DNA from: Streptococcus lactarius
GTDB taxonomy: Bacteria; Bacillota; Bacilli; Lactobacillales; Streptococcaceae
NCBI RefSeq assembly: GCF_016642265.1
Contig: NZ_MRXX01000015.1
Span: forward strand, 88,616-152,615
Direction: 5' to 3'
Length of the DNA stretch: 64,000 nt
The notes under the pieces were generated by a model. It did no database searches and was not told the origin of the DNA. It was given only the letters and a program-made list of their open reading frames with translations. Below, piece after piece: positions 54,414-63,706 of the stretch. Position 1 is the stretch's first letter; every line of letters begins with the position of its first letter. A program made the position numbers and the translations under genes.

Positions 54414-54932
54414 TTAGGCTTCTTTGATGAGGACTCGGTCTTGACCGTCTAGCTCCACCATCTCGACAATGATTTCCTCTGACTTACTGGTCGGGATATT
54501 TTTCCCAACAAAGTCTGGACGAATCGGCAACTCCCGATGCCCACGGTCGACTAGAACCGCAAGACTTACTCGAGCAGGACGACCGTGACTGACCAGATTA
54601 TCAATGGCAGCGCGAATCGTGCGACCTGTATAGAGGACATCATCGATCAAGATGACTTCTCTATGAGCGATATCAACTGGTAAGACCGTCGTATCTTCTG
54701 TTGCCTTCATATCATCTCGGAAAGGCTTGGTATCGAGTTCTGCAACAGGGACATCAATTTGTTCCAGCTGAGAGAGGCGTTCTTGGATCCGACGAGCAAT
54801 GTAAACACCGCGCGTCTTGATCCCCACCAGCACAATCTGGCTTAAATCTTTGTTTCGTTCAATGATTTCGTAGGTGATGCGGGTAATGGCCCGTTTCATC
54901 GTCAAATCATCAACGACTTCTTTGGTTTTCAT
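54414..54932 (-). CDS. pyrR: PyrR, pyrimidine operon attenuation protein / uracil phosphoribosyltransferase
   Basis: UMP-responsive RNA-binding regulator that also has UPRTase activity. 172 residues with the PRPP loop [17 protein letters not shown] (about 95-111), and basic residues (RRIQERL and others) for RNA binding. AAGGAGG is 6 bases before the ATG. Its own leader carries a PyrR-type site and terminator. First gene of the operon. Confidence 0.95.
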   Translation of the reverse strand: MKTKEVVDDLTMKRAITRITYEIIERNKDLSQIVLVGIKTRGVYIARRIQERLSQLEQIDVPVAELDTKPFRDDMKATEDTTVLPVDIAHREVILIDDVLYTGRTIRAAIDNLVSHGRPARVSLAVLVDRGHRELPIRPDFVGKNIPTSKSEEIIVEMVELDGQDRVLIKEA

Positions 54933-54954
54933 TCAGTCCTCCTTAGTTGTAAAA

Positions 54955-55075
54955 GAAAAACCTCCTTTTTCAAGGAGGTTCAGCAAATGAATGGTCTAAG
55001 AGGATAGAGTCTCGCCCTATACTCCTAGCCATTGTTTTTCACAGTCTCCTTGCCTGACTCACGGGACAGGATTAA
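54955..55075 (-). promoter_or_regulatory. PyrR-regulated attenuator leader
   Basis: Minus strand: an anti-antiterminator hairpin with CCTG/CAGG arms around TCCCGTGAGT (about 55042-55073, the PyrR-binding loop type), an intervening antiterminator region, and an intrinsic terminator ACCTCC-TTGAAAAA-GGAGGT plus T run (54955-54981). High UMP would favour PyrR binding and termination before pyrR. Elements were recognised from known PyrR leaders. Confidence 0.75.
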
Positions 55076-55096
55076 AGGATTTATTTAATTGAGATA

Positions 55097-55125
55097 ACTA
55101 TATCACAGTTTAAAATGACATGCAA
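55097..55125 (-). promoter_or_regulatory. Promoter of the pyrimidine operon
   Basis: Minus strand: TTGCAT (55120-55125), 17-base spacer, TATAGT (55097-55102), upstream of the PyrR leader. Confidence 0.65.
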
Positions 55126-55206
55126 GAAAAAACTCAACATTTTTCAAAAAAATTTAAAAACATGACTTTTCATCTGAATAATGTTCGCTTTTTTCTGAAA
55201 AACAGC

Positions 55207-55830
55207 CTATTTTCGCTTGATATTTTTGATCCCATAGAGGACATAGCCAGCCAAGAGGTAGGCGATAAAGATGATCACCACCCATTTGCCAACAAAAGCC
55301 CAGCCGTATTTATTGACATTGATAAAGAAATAAGCAAAAGGACTATCTTTTGCACCTGGAATCGGCCACTTCAGGACCAAACCATTGAGAAGGGCAAACA
55401 GCATATAAGCCAGCGGAATCAAGGTCCAAAGGAAAGGATCGAGCTTGCGGTATTGCTTGGCTTTATCAATCACTAGGGTATCAAAGAAGAACATCAAAGG
55501 AACGATGTAATGACAAAGGAAGTTTTCCAAACGATAAAACTTCTCAGGCGTGGCAAGAGGCGCCAGCATGAAATGGTAGATGACAAAGGTAATCATAATA
55601 GCCATGGTGACCGCTCCCTTCATGCGAAGGTAGCCCTGAGTCTGAGTCGAACGACTACGAAGCATGCGCCAGACCATGTCTCCCATGAAGAACATGACCA
55701 ACATGTTAGACAAAATGGTGTAATAAAGCATCATACCAAAGCCACCATGCTTGGTCAGTTGCAGATAAACGCCGAGCACACTGAAGATAAACAATAGAAA
55801 ACGATAGCTAAACAATAGTTTGAATTTCAT
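55207..55830 (-). CDS. Pr6Pr family membrane protein
   Basis: 207-residue integral membrane protein with about six helices, e.g. FLLFIFSVLGVYLQL, GAVTMAIMITFVIYHFML and WVVIIFIAYLLAGYVLYGI. The FLCHYIVPLMFFFDTLV segment with its conserved His resembles the Pr6Pr (FAR-17a/AIG1-like) family. Function unknown. GGAG precedes the ATG. No obvious operon partners. Confidence 0.7.
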   Translation of the reverse strand: MKFKLLFSYRFLLFIFSVLGVYLQLTKHGGFGMMLYYTILSNMLVMFFMGDMVWRMLRSRSTQTQGYLRMKGAVTMAIMITFVIYHFMLAPLATPEKFYRLENFLCHYIVPLMFFFDTLVIDKAKQYRKLDPFLWTLIPLAYMLFALLNGLVLKWPIPGAKDSPFAYFFINVNKYGWAFVGKWVVIIFIAYLLAGYVLYGIKNIKRK

Positions 55831-55844
55831 AGTATTCTCCTGAA

Positions 55845-55868
55845 AGAAAAGGGGCTAGGCCCTTCTTC
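55845..55868 (-). terminator. Terminator after the PhnA/YjdM-type gene
   Basis: Minus-strand AAGGGCCTAGCCCCTT hairpin followed by TTCTTT, directly after the stop. Confidence 0.6.
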
Positions 55869-55874
55869 TTATCT

Positions 55875-56210
55875 TTAAATCTTCTTGACAAATTCTGATT
55901 TGAGTTTCATTGCGCCAAAGCCATCAATCTTACAATCGATGTTGTGATCGCCTTCTACGATACGGATGTTTTTCACGCGCGTTCCTTGTTTCAAATCCTT
56001 TGGTGCACCCTTGACTTTCAAATCTTTGATCAAGGTCACCGTATCGCCATCAGCCAATTTGTTTCCGTTGGCATCAACCGCTACGACACCTTCTTCTTCT
56101 ACGACTTCAGCCGGGTTCCACTCATAAGCGCACTCTGGGCACACCAAGAGCACTCCATCTTCATAGACGTATTCAGAGTTACATTTTGGACAATTTGGTA
56201 GGTTATTCAT
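55875..56210 (-). CDS. Zinc-ribbon protein of the PhnA/YjdM family
   Basis: 111 residues. N-terminal zinc ribbon [14 protein letters not shown] with CPECAYEW (four Cys), then an SH3-like barrel ([34 protein letters not shown]). Named PhnA by history, but not linked to phosphonate metabolism; function unclear. ATG 56210 follows AAGGAG. Confidence 0.87.
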   Translation of the reverse strand: MNNLPNCPKCNSEYVYEDGVLLVCPECAYEWNPAEVVEEEGVVAVDANGNKLADGDTVTLIKDLKVKGAPKDLKQGTRVKNIRIVEGDHNIDCKIDGFGAMKLKSEFVKKI

Positions 56211-56285
56211 TTCAATCTCCTTAGCAAAATTAACTCTCATAGTATACCATGAATGAGAATATTTGACAAATCTGGCTTGACTGTA

Positions 56286-56310
56286 TAAAAAGGAGACAAA
56301 TCGGCCTCCT
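56286..56310 (-). terminator. Terminator of the thioesterase-HAD pair
   Basis: Minus-strand AAGGAGGCCGATTTGTCTCCTT hairpin followed by five T. Confidence 0.65.
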
Positions 56311-56327
56311 TACATGGATGATATCTT

Positions 56328-57080
56328 TCAATCTTCTTGCAATTCTTGAATATCCCGAATCACGCGCACGCCTGCTTGATTCTTCTCGCGCAGTTCAGCA
56401 TCAGAGTATGGGAAGGTATTGATCAAGATACTCTCCATACCGATACTTTGGGCGACAGCGACATCTGTCGTAAAGTCATTCCCCACCATGACCGTTTTCT
56501 CAGGGTTCAACTGGTGTTCTTTCAGCACTTCCAAGAGAAACTCTGGCTGCGGTTTGCGAATACCTGCATCAGATGACAAGTAAATGGCATGGAAAAATTC
56601 TCTCAAACCAACCAAATCAATTTCCGGATTGGTAAAATCTGCTTGGGCGTTGGATAAGAGATAGATCCGGCAACCGGCAGCTTTCATATCCTCTAAAACC
56701 TCTTTCGTGTGTGGATAAAGCTCCAATCGTTTGCGAGAAAGGATACGGAAGGTCCGTGCAATCAAACGTCCCCACTCTTTGAGGTGGGCAACACTGTTTC
56801 CACTAGGATGACTTTCTAAATACAATTGCACAAAAATGACCGTCAGATCAATCTCAGGATAGGTAACTTGTTTTTCCTTAGCCAAGTCTTCTTCAGCTTG
56901 CCGCACCAACTCTCTAAAACGCAGGCGCAGACCTTCTCCTGTGTAACTTGCCCCATAGGATTGGTAGATCTGGGCCATGGTATCCCATAAGACTGGACTC
57001 GACTCATCAGTTTCGATGTCGACCAAGGTTCCATAAAAATCAAAAATATAGTTTTTAAATGCGTACTTGTGCGGATTCAT
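56328..57080 (-). CDS. HAD-IA family hydrolase
   Basis: 250 residues. Motif I is IFDFYGTLVDIE (about 12-23), with Tyr instead of the second Asp, a variant usual in 2-haloacid dehalogenase-like HAD-IA members; motif II LLSNAQAD, motif III KPQPEFLLEV and motif IV GNDFTTDVAVAQSIGM. Substrate unknown. It overlaps the thioesterase gene by 26 bases, which implies coupled translation; GGGAG precedes the ATG. Confidence 0.83.
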   Translation of the reverse strand: MNPHKYAFKNYIFDFYGTLVDIETDESSPVLWDTMAQIYQSYGASYTGEGLRLRFRELVRQAEEDLAKEKQVTYPEIDLTVIFVQLYLESHPSGNSVAHLKEWGRLIARTFRILSRKRLELYPHTKEVLEDMKAAGCRIYLLSNAQADFTNPEIDLVGLREFFHAIYLSSDAGIRKPQPEFLLEVLKEHQLNPEKTVMVGNDFTTDVAVAQSIGMESILINTFPYSDAELREKNQAGVRVIRDIQELQED

Positions 57081-57459
57081 CTATCACTCCCGTAACAAAC
57101 ATGGTAAAGGTTGCCTTGCAGACATTGGCACCGTCTTGATTGGTAATATCCACATCCACAACTCGAGTCGTCCGTCCACTGTGGACACATTCGCCATGAA
57201 TCGTGAGGACATCTCCCAGACGTCCTGCTTTCAAGTAATTGATGGAGGATTGCAAGGTCACACCATCGACCCCCTGAGAAACCACGACCAAACCACTGAC
57301 TTGGTCACACAGGGTAAAGAGATAGCCTCCATGCGCATTTCCATAATAATTGAGAGAGGAATCAACGACCTTGGTTGTCACCACTACATGGCCATCTCTC
57401 ATCTTTTCGATTTCGTAATTTTCAAATGCAGCAATTGCATCAAAGTGAAAATCTTTCAT
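57055..57459 (-). CDS. PaaI-type hotdog-fold thioesterase
   Basis: 134 residues with the hotdog fold and the active segment NYYGNAHGGYLFTLCDQ (Asn/His/Gly then an Asp), followed by TLQSSINYLKAGRLGD. Probably cleaves an aryl- or acyl-CoA; the substrate is unknown. AGGTGG precedes the ATG. Overlaps the HAD gene. Confidence 0.87.
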   Translation of the reverse strand: MKDFHFDAIAAFENYEIEKMRDGHVVVTTKVVDSSLNYYGNAHGGYLFTLCDQVSGLVVVSQGVDGVTLQSSINYLKAGRLGDVLTIHGECVHSGRTTRVVDVDITNQDGANVCKATFTMFVTGVIDESAQVRI

Positions 57460-57542
57460 ATACTTGCCACCTTTTCTAGCATCTTTTCAACTCCTCTATC
57501 ATACTACAATTAAGGTATAGATACAAGCGAAGGAGCAATTCC

Positions 57543-58640
57543 TTAGAAACAGAAAAGGAGACTCCAACTAAGTAAGAAGACGATACTAGGAACAATGTAT
57601 TTTCGTGGGTGCTTCCAACATTCCCTCTTTAAATTCCATTTTCTTAAAGGGAAATAGATTTCAATAAGTAAGTGCAAAAAAGCTTCCATTACTGCTAGAA
57701 TCATGACTTCTAGTAAAAATAGAATCCCCAAGTCAGGCATGACCACTATTTTTAATAATAGAGCAACAAATAGATTCACAGCTAAGAAATAAGTCAGCAA
57801 TACACGGTAATACATCAAGTAAAAGAACCGACTCTTAGGAAGGGACTTAACATGATCAATCAAATCTTTATCCGCGGAAATGAGGGTGGTTAATGGCGTA
57901 TTGACAGAAGCCATCGTTAAAAGAATGATGATTTTTAAAGGAGCATCATAATCCTGTATCAGAATGAGAATGAGGAATATGAGAGTAAATACAAAATTGA
58001 TGAAAAAATAGCGCTCTTGAAACAAGGAAATCCAAAAATAATTGCCACTTCTTCTCTTTGCGACGAGCAACTGATCATTTTTTGAAATCGCGACCAGGTC
58101 CTCATTTTTAAAAATTAAGACAGCAAGGAGGGCTGACAGTAAGATCATATAGGACACTTGTTGGACCCATAAAGAAGAGACTGTAAGAGCAGTCGTTACA
58201 AAAATGAGCACCCCTCCTAGAAAACTGGACCGTGTATTGAACTGGATAAAGACATAAAAAACACAAAATACCACCAGTAAAGATAGGAGGACAAGTTTAA
58301 AGGATTGTGGCAGGTCTAACTTGACTCCCAAAAAAAGGATCAATAACAGCACGCGCTCTAACAAATTGAGAAGAAAGGTTACCGTCAGAAAAGAACCTTT
58401 GAAACGAGTGAGAGACAAAGGAAGCTGGTAATAAGCCTGGACCCTGTTCATCGAAAAGTAGGAATAGAGCAATTGGAAGGTTGATAGAGCAGTGACAATA
58501 GCCGTACTGATCAATAAGACTTGAAAGCTCGTAGAAAATTTGGCCCCAACAAGATGGTAATAAAGAGCAAAGGCTAAGGAAGTCAAGAACAAGAAGAGCC
58601 GATTTTTGGATACCAAATCCCTAAAAATTGCTAGTAGCAT
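57543..58640 (-). CDS. Polytopic membrane protein, likely ABC permease partner
   Basis: 365 residues with about ten hydrophobic segments, such as FLFLTSLAFALYYHLVG, LVLLSLLVVFCVFYVFI and YIVPSIVFLLSWSLLF. No signature I can name. It starts 4 bases after the ATPase gene and is probably the membrane part of the same ABC transporter. AGGGGG lies upstream of the ATG. Confidence 0.72.
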   Translation of the reverse strand: MLLAIFRDLVSKNRLFLFLTSLAFALYYHLVGAKFSTSFQVLLISTAIVTALSTFQLLYSYFSMNRVQAYYQLPLSLTRFKGSFLTVTFLLNLLERVLLLILFLGVKLDLPQSFKLVLLSLLVVFCVFYVFIQFNTRSSFLGGVLIFVTTALTVSSLWVQQVSYMILLSALLAVLIFKNEDLVAISKNDQLLVAKRRSGNYFWISLFQERYFFINFVFTLIFLILILIQDYDAPLKIIILLTMASVNTPLTTLISADKDLIDHVKSLPKSRFFYLMYYRVLLTYFLAVNLFVALLLKIVVMPDLGILFLLEVMILAVMEAFLHLLIEIYFPLRKWNLKRECWKHPRKYIVPSIVFLLSWSLLFCF

Positions 58641-58643
58641 GCT

Positions 58644-59348
58644 CTACCCCCTCTGACGATTGACGTCATGAAACCAATCTTCTAAATTCGATTCGATCGC
58701 GTCTAGGTGACCATCTTCAATAGAATAAGCTGTATCACAGACTCGAACGATACTCTCTGCGATATGCGAACTCATCAGAATAGATCCTTCTTCTTTATAC
58801 TGCAATAGCAAACCATATAGAAATTCTGTCGCATCAAAATCAAGGCCATCAAATGGTTCGTCCAAAATAAGGAGGGGAGGTTTGAGATAGAAAGCTGTGA
58901 TCAAGAAGACTTTCTTCTTATTTCCCGTTGACAAACTACCGATATCAGTGTTGAGAAATTCTTCAAAATGAAAACCTGAGATCAGGTCCTGCAATACCTT
59001 TTCATCTCTCTTTCGATGATACAAACGACAGACAAAATTAAAATAATGAACAAAATCCCAGTTTAAAAAACTATTGTTTTCAGTAAAAACTGTATAGGTA
59101 CGGCTCTTATAGAAATTCGTATGAAAAGAGGTCGCCTTATCTTCTATGGTAACAGTCTCAACTGCATACTGCCGATGATCAAAGACACTACTTAAAGCTT
59201 TTAGCAAGGTTGTCTTCCCAGCTCCATTTCGACCAATCAACCCTACTACAGAATGATTAGGTACCAGCAAATTCGTGTCTTTTATAACGGGCTTGTCTTT
59301 TTTATACCAAACATTTAGCCCCTTAATGTTTAAACACTCAGTCTTCAT
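58644..59348 (-). CDS. ABC transporter ATP-binding protein
   Basis: 234-residue ATPase: Walker A GRNGAGKTT (about 37-45), Q-loop in VFTENNSF, a signature LSTGNKKK instead of LSGGQ (near 133), Walker B LLILDEPFDGLD and switch His in SSHIA. Such a signature (S-TGN-KK) is common in ATPases of bacteriocin-immunity and lantibiotic-type exporters (NatA/BcrA-like). The ATG overlaps the stop of a 46-residue membrane protein (ATGA). Confidence 0.85.
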   Translation of the reverse strand: MKTECLNIKGLNVWYKKDKPVIKDTNLLVPNHSVVGLIGRNGAGKTTLLKALSSVFDHRQYAVETVTIEDKATSFHTNFYKSRTYTVFTENNSFLNWDFVHYFNFVCRLYHRKRDEKVLQDLISGFHFEEFLNTDIGSLSTGNKKKVFLITAFYLKPPLLILDEPFDGLDFDATEFLYGLLLQYKEEGSILMSSHIAESIVRVCDTAYSIEDGHLDAIESNLEDWFHDVNRQRG

Positions 59349-59485
59349 CGACGCACTCCTTTATAAAGGTAGGAAGCCCCAACTAAAAGCAACAGCAAAG
59401 CGTATAACCATTCCTTTTGAAAGGCAAAGACTAAGGCACCGATCAAGAAGCAAATTCCTATAAGGATTCTAAATTGTAATTTCAT
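59345..59485 (-). CDS. 46-residue membrane protein leading the ABC transporter operon
   Basis: A short frame, MKLQFRILIGICFLIG with KGVRR end: two hydrophobic helices joined by a turn FQKEWLY. It overlaps the ABC ATPase start by ATGA and carries AAGGC upstream of its ATG. Coupling with the ATPase suggests it is a component or assembly factor of that transporter (inference). Confidence 0.65.
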   Translation of the reverse strand: MKLQFRILIGICFLIGALVFAFQKEWLYALLLLLVGASYLYKGVRR

Positions 59486-59541
59486 ATCTTGCCTTCTTTC
59501 TATTCACAGTATGAAAGATTACAATTGTATTTTATGCTTAT

Positions 59542-59570
59542 ACTATAGTACTTTTTAAAAGCAGATTCAA
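59542..59570 (-). promoter_or_regulatory. Promoter of the 46-residue protein/ABC operon
   Basis: Minus strand: TTGAAT (59565-59570), 17-base spacer, TATAGT (59542-59547). Confidence 0.6.
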
Positions 59571-59621
59571 GCACGAATGGAACATTCTCAATGCTTTAGG
59601 CAACATTTTATCTTTAAAGAT

Positions 59622-59650
59622 GAAAAAAGAACTAGATACCTCTAGCCCCT
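59622..59650 (-). terminator. Terminator after the NUDIX gene
   Basis: Minus-strand CTAGA-GGTA-TCTAG stem followed by TTCTTTTTT, just after the stop. Confidence 0.65.
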
Positions 59651-59654
59651 TTAC

Positions 59655-60125
59655 TTAAAATCTTAATTTTTCCCAATCATCGTCTGTCCGTTTGCGATAA
59701 TAAAACTCAGACAAGTCCGGGTCTTCCATCACTTCCAGCAGAGGAAGCATGTCGTAGGACAAGTCCAACTGTTCTAAGTTATCCTTCTCAACCCAAGAAA
59801 CTTCTCCTTCTTCAGACGATCTGAGCTGGCCTGTAAATTCTGTCGCTTTGTAGCAAAAGACAATATAGCGGCCTCCCTCATCTGGCTCCCAGTCTTTAAC
59901 TGCGACCAGTTTTGGATCTGCAATTGTCAGTCCTGTCTCTTCGTAGACTTCACGAATGACGGATTCAGCAATACTTTCTCCTTCTTCGATATGGCCTCCA
60001 GGAAAGGCATAGCCAGACCATTTCTTGTAACGCTCTGGTGACCGGTATTGGAGGACTACTTTATTCGTTGTACAGTCTTCGATCAGACATAGATTTGTTA
60101 AAATGGTAGATGTTTCGCGTGACAT
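59655..60125 (-). CDS. NUDIX hydrolase
   Basis: 156 residues. The NUDIX box at about 43-65 begins GGHIEEGES and ends REVYEETGL, matching GX5EX7REUXEEXGU. Others of this subtype hydrolyse oxidised or non-canonical nucleoside triphosphates (MutT/8-oxo-dGTP-like), but the substrate cannot be read from sequence. AGGAAA precedes the ATG. It follows a membrane-protein gene with a 26-base gap. Confidence 0.85.
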   Translation of the reverse strand: MSRETSTILTNLCLIEDCTTNKVVLQYRSPERYKKWSGYAFPGGHIEEGESIAESVIREVYEETGLTIADPKLVAVKDWEPDEGGRYIVFCYKATEFTGQLRSSEEGEVSWVEKDNLEQLDLSYDMLPLLEVMEDPDLSEFYYRKRTDDDWEKLRF

Positions 60126-60151
60126 ATATTTCCTTTCTATGATATTGACAA

Positions 60152-60583
60152 TTAATCAATATAAACTTTTTTCTTTATCTTTTTTTTCATCACAAAGGGA
60201 TTTACCAGCTCATGGTATTCATCATAAGCATCCAAAAGAGAGCCTCTCTGAAAGACAATTGTTTTCTCCTTTATATAATATTCCGAGTGAATTGTTACCA
60301 AATCGTGGCCATCGAAGCTAAAGAACAACTCAATGAAAAATACCAGAATCGCCATAGCAAAGAGACTCAAAAGAACACTAACAAGATTCTGCCAATTTGG
60401 AGCATGATTTCGATAGAAGCGATACCAGATGTGACAAAAAACCGTCACTGCACCTAGATACAACCACGGATTCCACAGGAGCGGCGTAAAGGCGTATCCA
60501 TAGAAGCCCAAAAGTAAGTTGACAAAAACAAAAAGCAACAAAATCAGATACAAGATCCGAAACAGGTGCCGATACTTTCTCAT
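60152..60583 (-). CDS. Small membrane protein of unknown function
   Basis: 143 residues: three to four hydrophobic helices in the first 95 residues (FRILYLILLLFVFVNLLLG, VLLSLFAMAILVFFIELFF) and a charged C-terminal tail ending KKKIKKKVYID. No motif recognised. GGGAG precedes the ATG. Confidence 0.6.
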   Translation of the reverse strand: MRKYRHLFRILYLILLLFVFVNLLLGFYGYAFTPLLWNPWLYLGAVTVFCHIWYRFYRNHAPNWQNLVSVLLSLFAMAILVFFIELFFSFDGHDLVTIHSEYYIKEKTIVFQRGSLLDAYDEYHELVNPFVMKKKIKKKVYID

Positions 60584-60624
60584 GGTGATCTCCCTTTCTT
60601 AGTAATTGGTTTAAACTGGATCTC

Positions 60625-60978
60625 CTAAAGTAACATCAATAGAATATGATAACCAAACCGGAGCCAATGTTCTATAAGGGGCGTATCCGGATCACTTTTT
60701 TTGCTGTCTAAGAATAGACTGAGCGATAACAAAAGTAAGGCAGTAGCTATAACAATTCTCAGAACGAATCTCATACCGCCAAGAGCAAAAGAGACTATAG
60801 TGCCAATTAATGGTAAAGGGGAAAATATGAGTGCTACTAAGCCGAAATAGATCTTAATCAATGATAAAACCAATAATCCATAAACGACAATCTTCGTAAA
60901 AAGAGAGACTCTTTTACCTTCTTTTTTCAGTTGTGAAATGGAATAGATGACATAGATCATATACATAAAGAGCAACAT
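60625..60978 (-). CDS. Small membrane protein of unknown function
   Basis: 117 residues with about three hydrophobic helices (LLFMYMIYVIYSI, IVVYGLLVLSLIKIYFGL, VLRIVIATALLLLSLSLFL) and a short charged end. No family recognised. The ribosome site is poor (AGAAG). Probably the first gene of a small unit with the next membrane protein and NUDIX gene. Confidence 0.55.
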   Translation of the reverse strand: MLLFMYMIYVIYSISQLKKEGKRVSLFTKIVVYGLLVLSLIKIYFGLVALIFSPLPLIGTIVSFALGGMRFVLRIVIATALLLLSLSLFLDSKKSDPDTPLIEHWLRFGYHILLMLL

Positions 60979-61013
60979 ATTTATTTCTTCTATTTCCCAT
61001 AAATTTTATTTCT

Positions 61014-61042
61014 ATTTTAACAAACATCCGTTAAGAATACAA
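61014..61042 (-). promoter_or_regulatory. Promoter upstream of the 117-residue membrane protein
   Basis: Minus strand: TTGTAT (61037-61042), 17-base spacer, TAAAAT (61014-61019). Confidence 0.5.
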
Positions 61043-61081
61043 CCGCTTGCCTAGAAATGTCCAACAAAGACAAGGACAGGA

Positions 61082-61705
61082 TCAAAGTTTCTTCACTTCT
61101 GCTGCGACCTTTTGGAGATGCTGTTCCCGCATGCTAGCAGTATTCACATTGCGGCCGACTTCTCCCAAAATGTTGACACGCTTGGTTTTAATCCCACAAT
61201 GGTTCAAGACAGCATTTTTCAAAACAGAAATGCCATAACTATCTGGAATGTTCAGAGGGCCTGAAAAAATCTTGTACCACCAAGTAGGCGCCATGGAGGT
61301 CGCGTAAATACTGGCCGTTTTCCCTTTGAGTAACTTCTTGAATTGCTTGCCTCTCAGGTAATTCCAGATAAAGCTTCCCTGATCATTAGCCGAGTAGGCA
61401 ATCCCCGGTGTAAAGACCCGATCAATCCAACCTTTCAGAAGGCTCGGCATACTACTCCACCAGATGGGATAGACAAAGATCAGGTGATCCGCCCACTGGA
61501 TTAATTCTTGGGAACGAAGAATAAAAGAATCTTCCTCCATCCGTTTTCGATAGCCATAGCGAAGAACAGGATCAAAGTCCTCTTCATTGAGACTGATCAC
61601 TTTCAGCTCGTGGTGATTTGGATCAATCGTTTCGACAATGGTTTGATAAATAGCCTGGCAGTAACTTTCCTTATCCGGATGCCCATTGATGACTAAAATC
61701 TTCAT
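61082..61705 (-). CDS. NAD(P)H-dependent flavodoxin-fold oxidoreductase
   Basis: 207-residue quinone/azo-reductase-like protein with a flavodoxin fold: KILVINGHPDKESYC (FMN phosphate region, 2-16), FVYPIWWSSMPSLLKGWIDRVF (about 76-97), and a C-terminal DSYGISVLKNAVL. Probably reduces quinones or nitro compounds using FMN; the substrate is unknown. AGGAGG precedes the ATG and the gene lies 12 bases after uvrB. Confidence 0.85.
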   Translation of the reverse strand: MKILVINGHPDKESYCQAIYQTIVETIDPNHHELKVISLNEEDFDPVLRYGYRKRMEEDSFILRSQELIQWADHLIFVYPIWWSSMPSLLKGWIDRVFTPGIAYSANDQGSFIWNYLRGKQFKKLLKGKTASIYATSMAPTWWYKIFSGPLNIPDSYGISVLKNAVLNHCGIKTKRVNILGEVGRNVNTASMREQHLQKVAAEVKKL

Positions 61706-61717
61706 TCTTCCCTCCTA

Positions 61718-63706
61718 CTAATCCAAGGCCTTGACTTCCAACATCATATCGCGGATTTGAGCTGCCAGCTCGAAATCAAGCACTTCGACAGCTTCTTGCA
61801 TTTGACCTTGCAGTTTCTTGACCAGTTCCTTGCGCTCTTGGCGGTTGAGGCTGGTGATATCCACTTCCTTGTCCTCTTCCTTGGCCACCGCCTTGGTAAC
61901 AGAGATGAGGTCACGGATTTCCTTCTTGATGGTTTGTGGCACAATACCATGCTCTTCATTATAAGCCATCTGGATTTTCCGACGACGGGCTGTTTCATCG
62001 ATGGCTTTTTGCATAGACTGGGTCATGGTGTCCGCATACATGATCACGTGACCCTCACTATTACGGGCAGCACGACCAATGGTCTGGATCAGACCACGTT
62101 CATTACGGAGGAAACCTTCCTTGTCAGCATCAAGAATAGCAACCAAACTTACCTCTGGTACGTCAATTCCTTCGCGAAGAAGGTTGATCCCGACCAAGAC
62201 ATCAAAAACGCCCAAACGCAAATCACGGATGATTTCCGTCCGCTCCAAAGTCTTAATGTCCGAGTGCATGTATTTGACCTTAACACCCATTTCCTTGAAG
62301 TAGTCGGTCAAGTCTTCTGCCATCTTCTTGGTCAGGGTGGTGACAAAGGTCCGCTCTCCACGTTCTACACGCGCATTGATCTCACCCAAGAGGTCGTCCA
62401 TTTGTCCCATAGTCGGACGCACTTCCACCTCGGGATCGAGTAGACCTGTCGGACGAATGATCTGCTCGATGACAGTATCTGTTTGTTCCATCTCATAGTC
62501 ACCTGGTGTCGCAGACACATAGACAATCTGGTGGACATGGCTTTCAAACTCCTCACGACGGAGTGGTCGGTTGTCCAAGGCAGACGGTAAACGGAAGCCA
62601 TAGTTGACCAGCATCTCCTTTCGCGACCGGTCTCCATTGTACATGCCTTTGATCTGTCCCATGGTCATGTGACTTTCATCAATCATAATGAGGAAATCTT
62701 CTGGGAAGAAATCAAGAAGGGTGTAGGGAGGCTCTCCTTCACTCCGGCCATCCATGTGGCGTGAGTAGTTTTCGACCCCATTGGTGTAGCCCATCTCCCG
62801 TAGCATTTCAATATCGTACTCGGTCCGTTGTTTTAGACGTTGAGCTTCTAGCAACTTGCCTTCTTTTTCAAAGACCTTCAACTGTTCTTCCAGTTCCGCC
62901 TGAATCTTGGCAATGGCCACTTCCATATGGTCGTCATTGGTCACGAAGTGAGTAGCTGGGAAAATGGCCAAGTGATCCACATCTCCTAGAACCTGGCCAG
63001 TCAAAGCTTCAATCTCACGAATCCGTTCAATCTCATCCCCGAAAAACTCCACCCGGAAGGCATGTTCATCACGCGAAGCAGGGAAAATCTCAACCACATC
63101 TCCACGAACACGGAATTTCCCCCGTTGAAAGTCGATGTCATTGCGCTCAAACTGGATATCCACCAAGTCATTCAGCAGTTTATCACGAGAAATCTCCAGA
63201 CCTGGACGCAGGCTCACTACGCTATCTGAGTATTCCTTAGGCGAACCCAACCCATAAATACAGGAAACAGACGCGACGACAATGACGTCATTGCGTTCTA
63301 AAAGAGCGGAGGTTGCGGAGTGACGAAGCTTGTCAATCTCATCATTGACCGAACTATCCTTTTCGATATAGGTATCGCTCGATGGTACATAAGCTTCTGG
63401 CTGGTAGTAATCGTAGTAGGAGACGAAATACTCGACGGCATTTTCAGGGAAAAATTCCTTGAACTCCCCATAGAGCTGGCCCGCTAGCGTTTTATTGTGG
63501 GCGATGACCAGGGTCGGCTTATTGACCTGGGCAATGACCTGACTCATAGTATAGGTCTTCCCCGTACCAGTTGCCCCCATCAAGATTTGGGCCTTTTCGC
63601 CACCTTCGATGTTATCCACCAACTGTTCAATGGCCTGCGGTTGGTCCCCAGACGGTTGGTATTTGGATACTAGTTTAAATTTGTTGTCTGTTACTCGATT
63701 AATCAT
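61718..63706 (-). CDS. uvrB: Excinuclease ABC subunit B
   Basis: DNA-damage verification helicase of nucleotide excision repair. 662 residues: Walker A GATGTGKT (44-51), the beta-hairpin [13 protein letters not shown] (about 91-103), Walker [10 protein letters not shown], helicase motifs V and VI ([22 protein letters not shown]) and a C-terminal UVR motif that binds UvrC ([22 protein letters not shown] region near 630). The ATG is preceded by GAGG. Followed closely by the oxidoreductase gene. Confidence 0.97.
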   Translation of the reverse strand: MINRVTDNKFKLVSKYQPSGDQPQAIEQLVDNIEGGEKAQILMGATGTGKTYTMSQVIAQVNKPTLVIAHNKTLAGQLYGEFKEFFPENAVEYFVSYYDYYQPEAYVPSSDTYIEKDSSVNDEIDKLRHSATSALLERNDVIVVASVSCIYGLGSPKEYSDSVVSLRPGLEISRDKLLNDLVDIQFERNDIDFQRGKFRVRGDVVEIFPASRDEHAFRVEFFGDEIERIREIEALTGQVLGDVDHLAIFPATHFVTNDDHMEVAIAKIQAELEEQLKVFEKEGKLLEAQRLKQRTEYDIEMLREMGYTNGVENYSRHMDGRSEGEPPYTLLDFFPEDFLIMIDESHMTMGQIKGMYNGDRSRKEMLVNYGFRLPSALDNRPLRREEFESHVHQIVYVSATPGDYEMEQTDTVIEQIIRPTGLLDPEVEVRPTMGQMDDLLGEINARVERGERTFVTTLTKKMAEDLTDYFKEMGVKVKYMHSDIKTLERTEIIRDLRLGVFDVLVGINLLREGIDVPEVSLVAILDADKEGFLRNERGLIQTIGRAARNSEGHVIMYADTMTQSMQKAIDETARRRKIQMAYNEEHGIVPQTIKKEIRDLISVTKAVAKEEDKEVDITSLNRQERKELVKKLQGQMQEAVEVLDFELAAQIRDMMLEVKALD

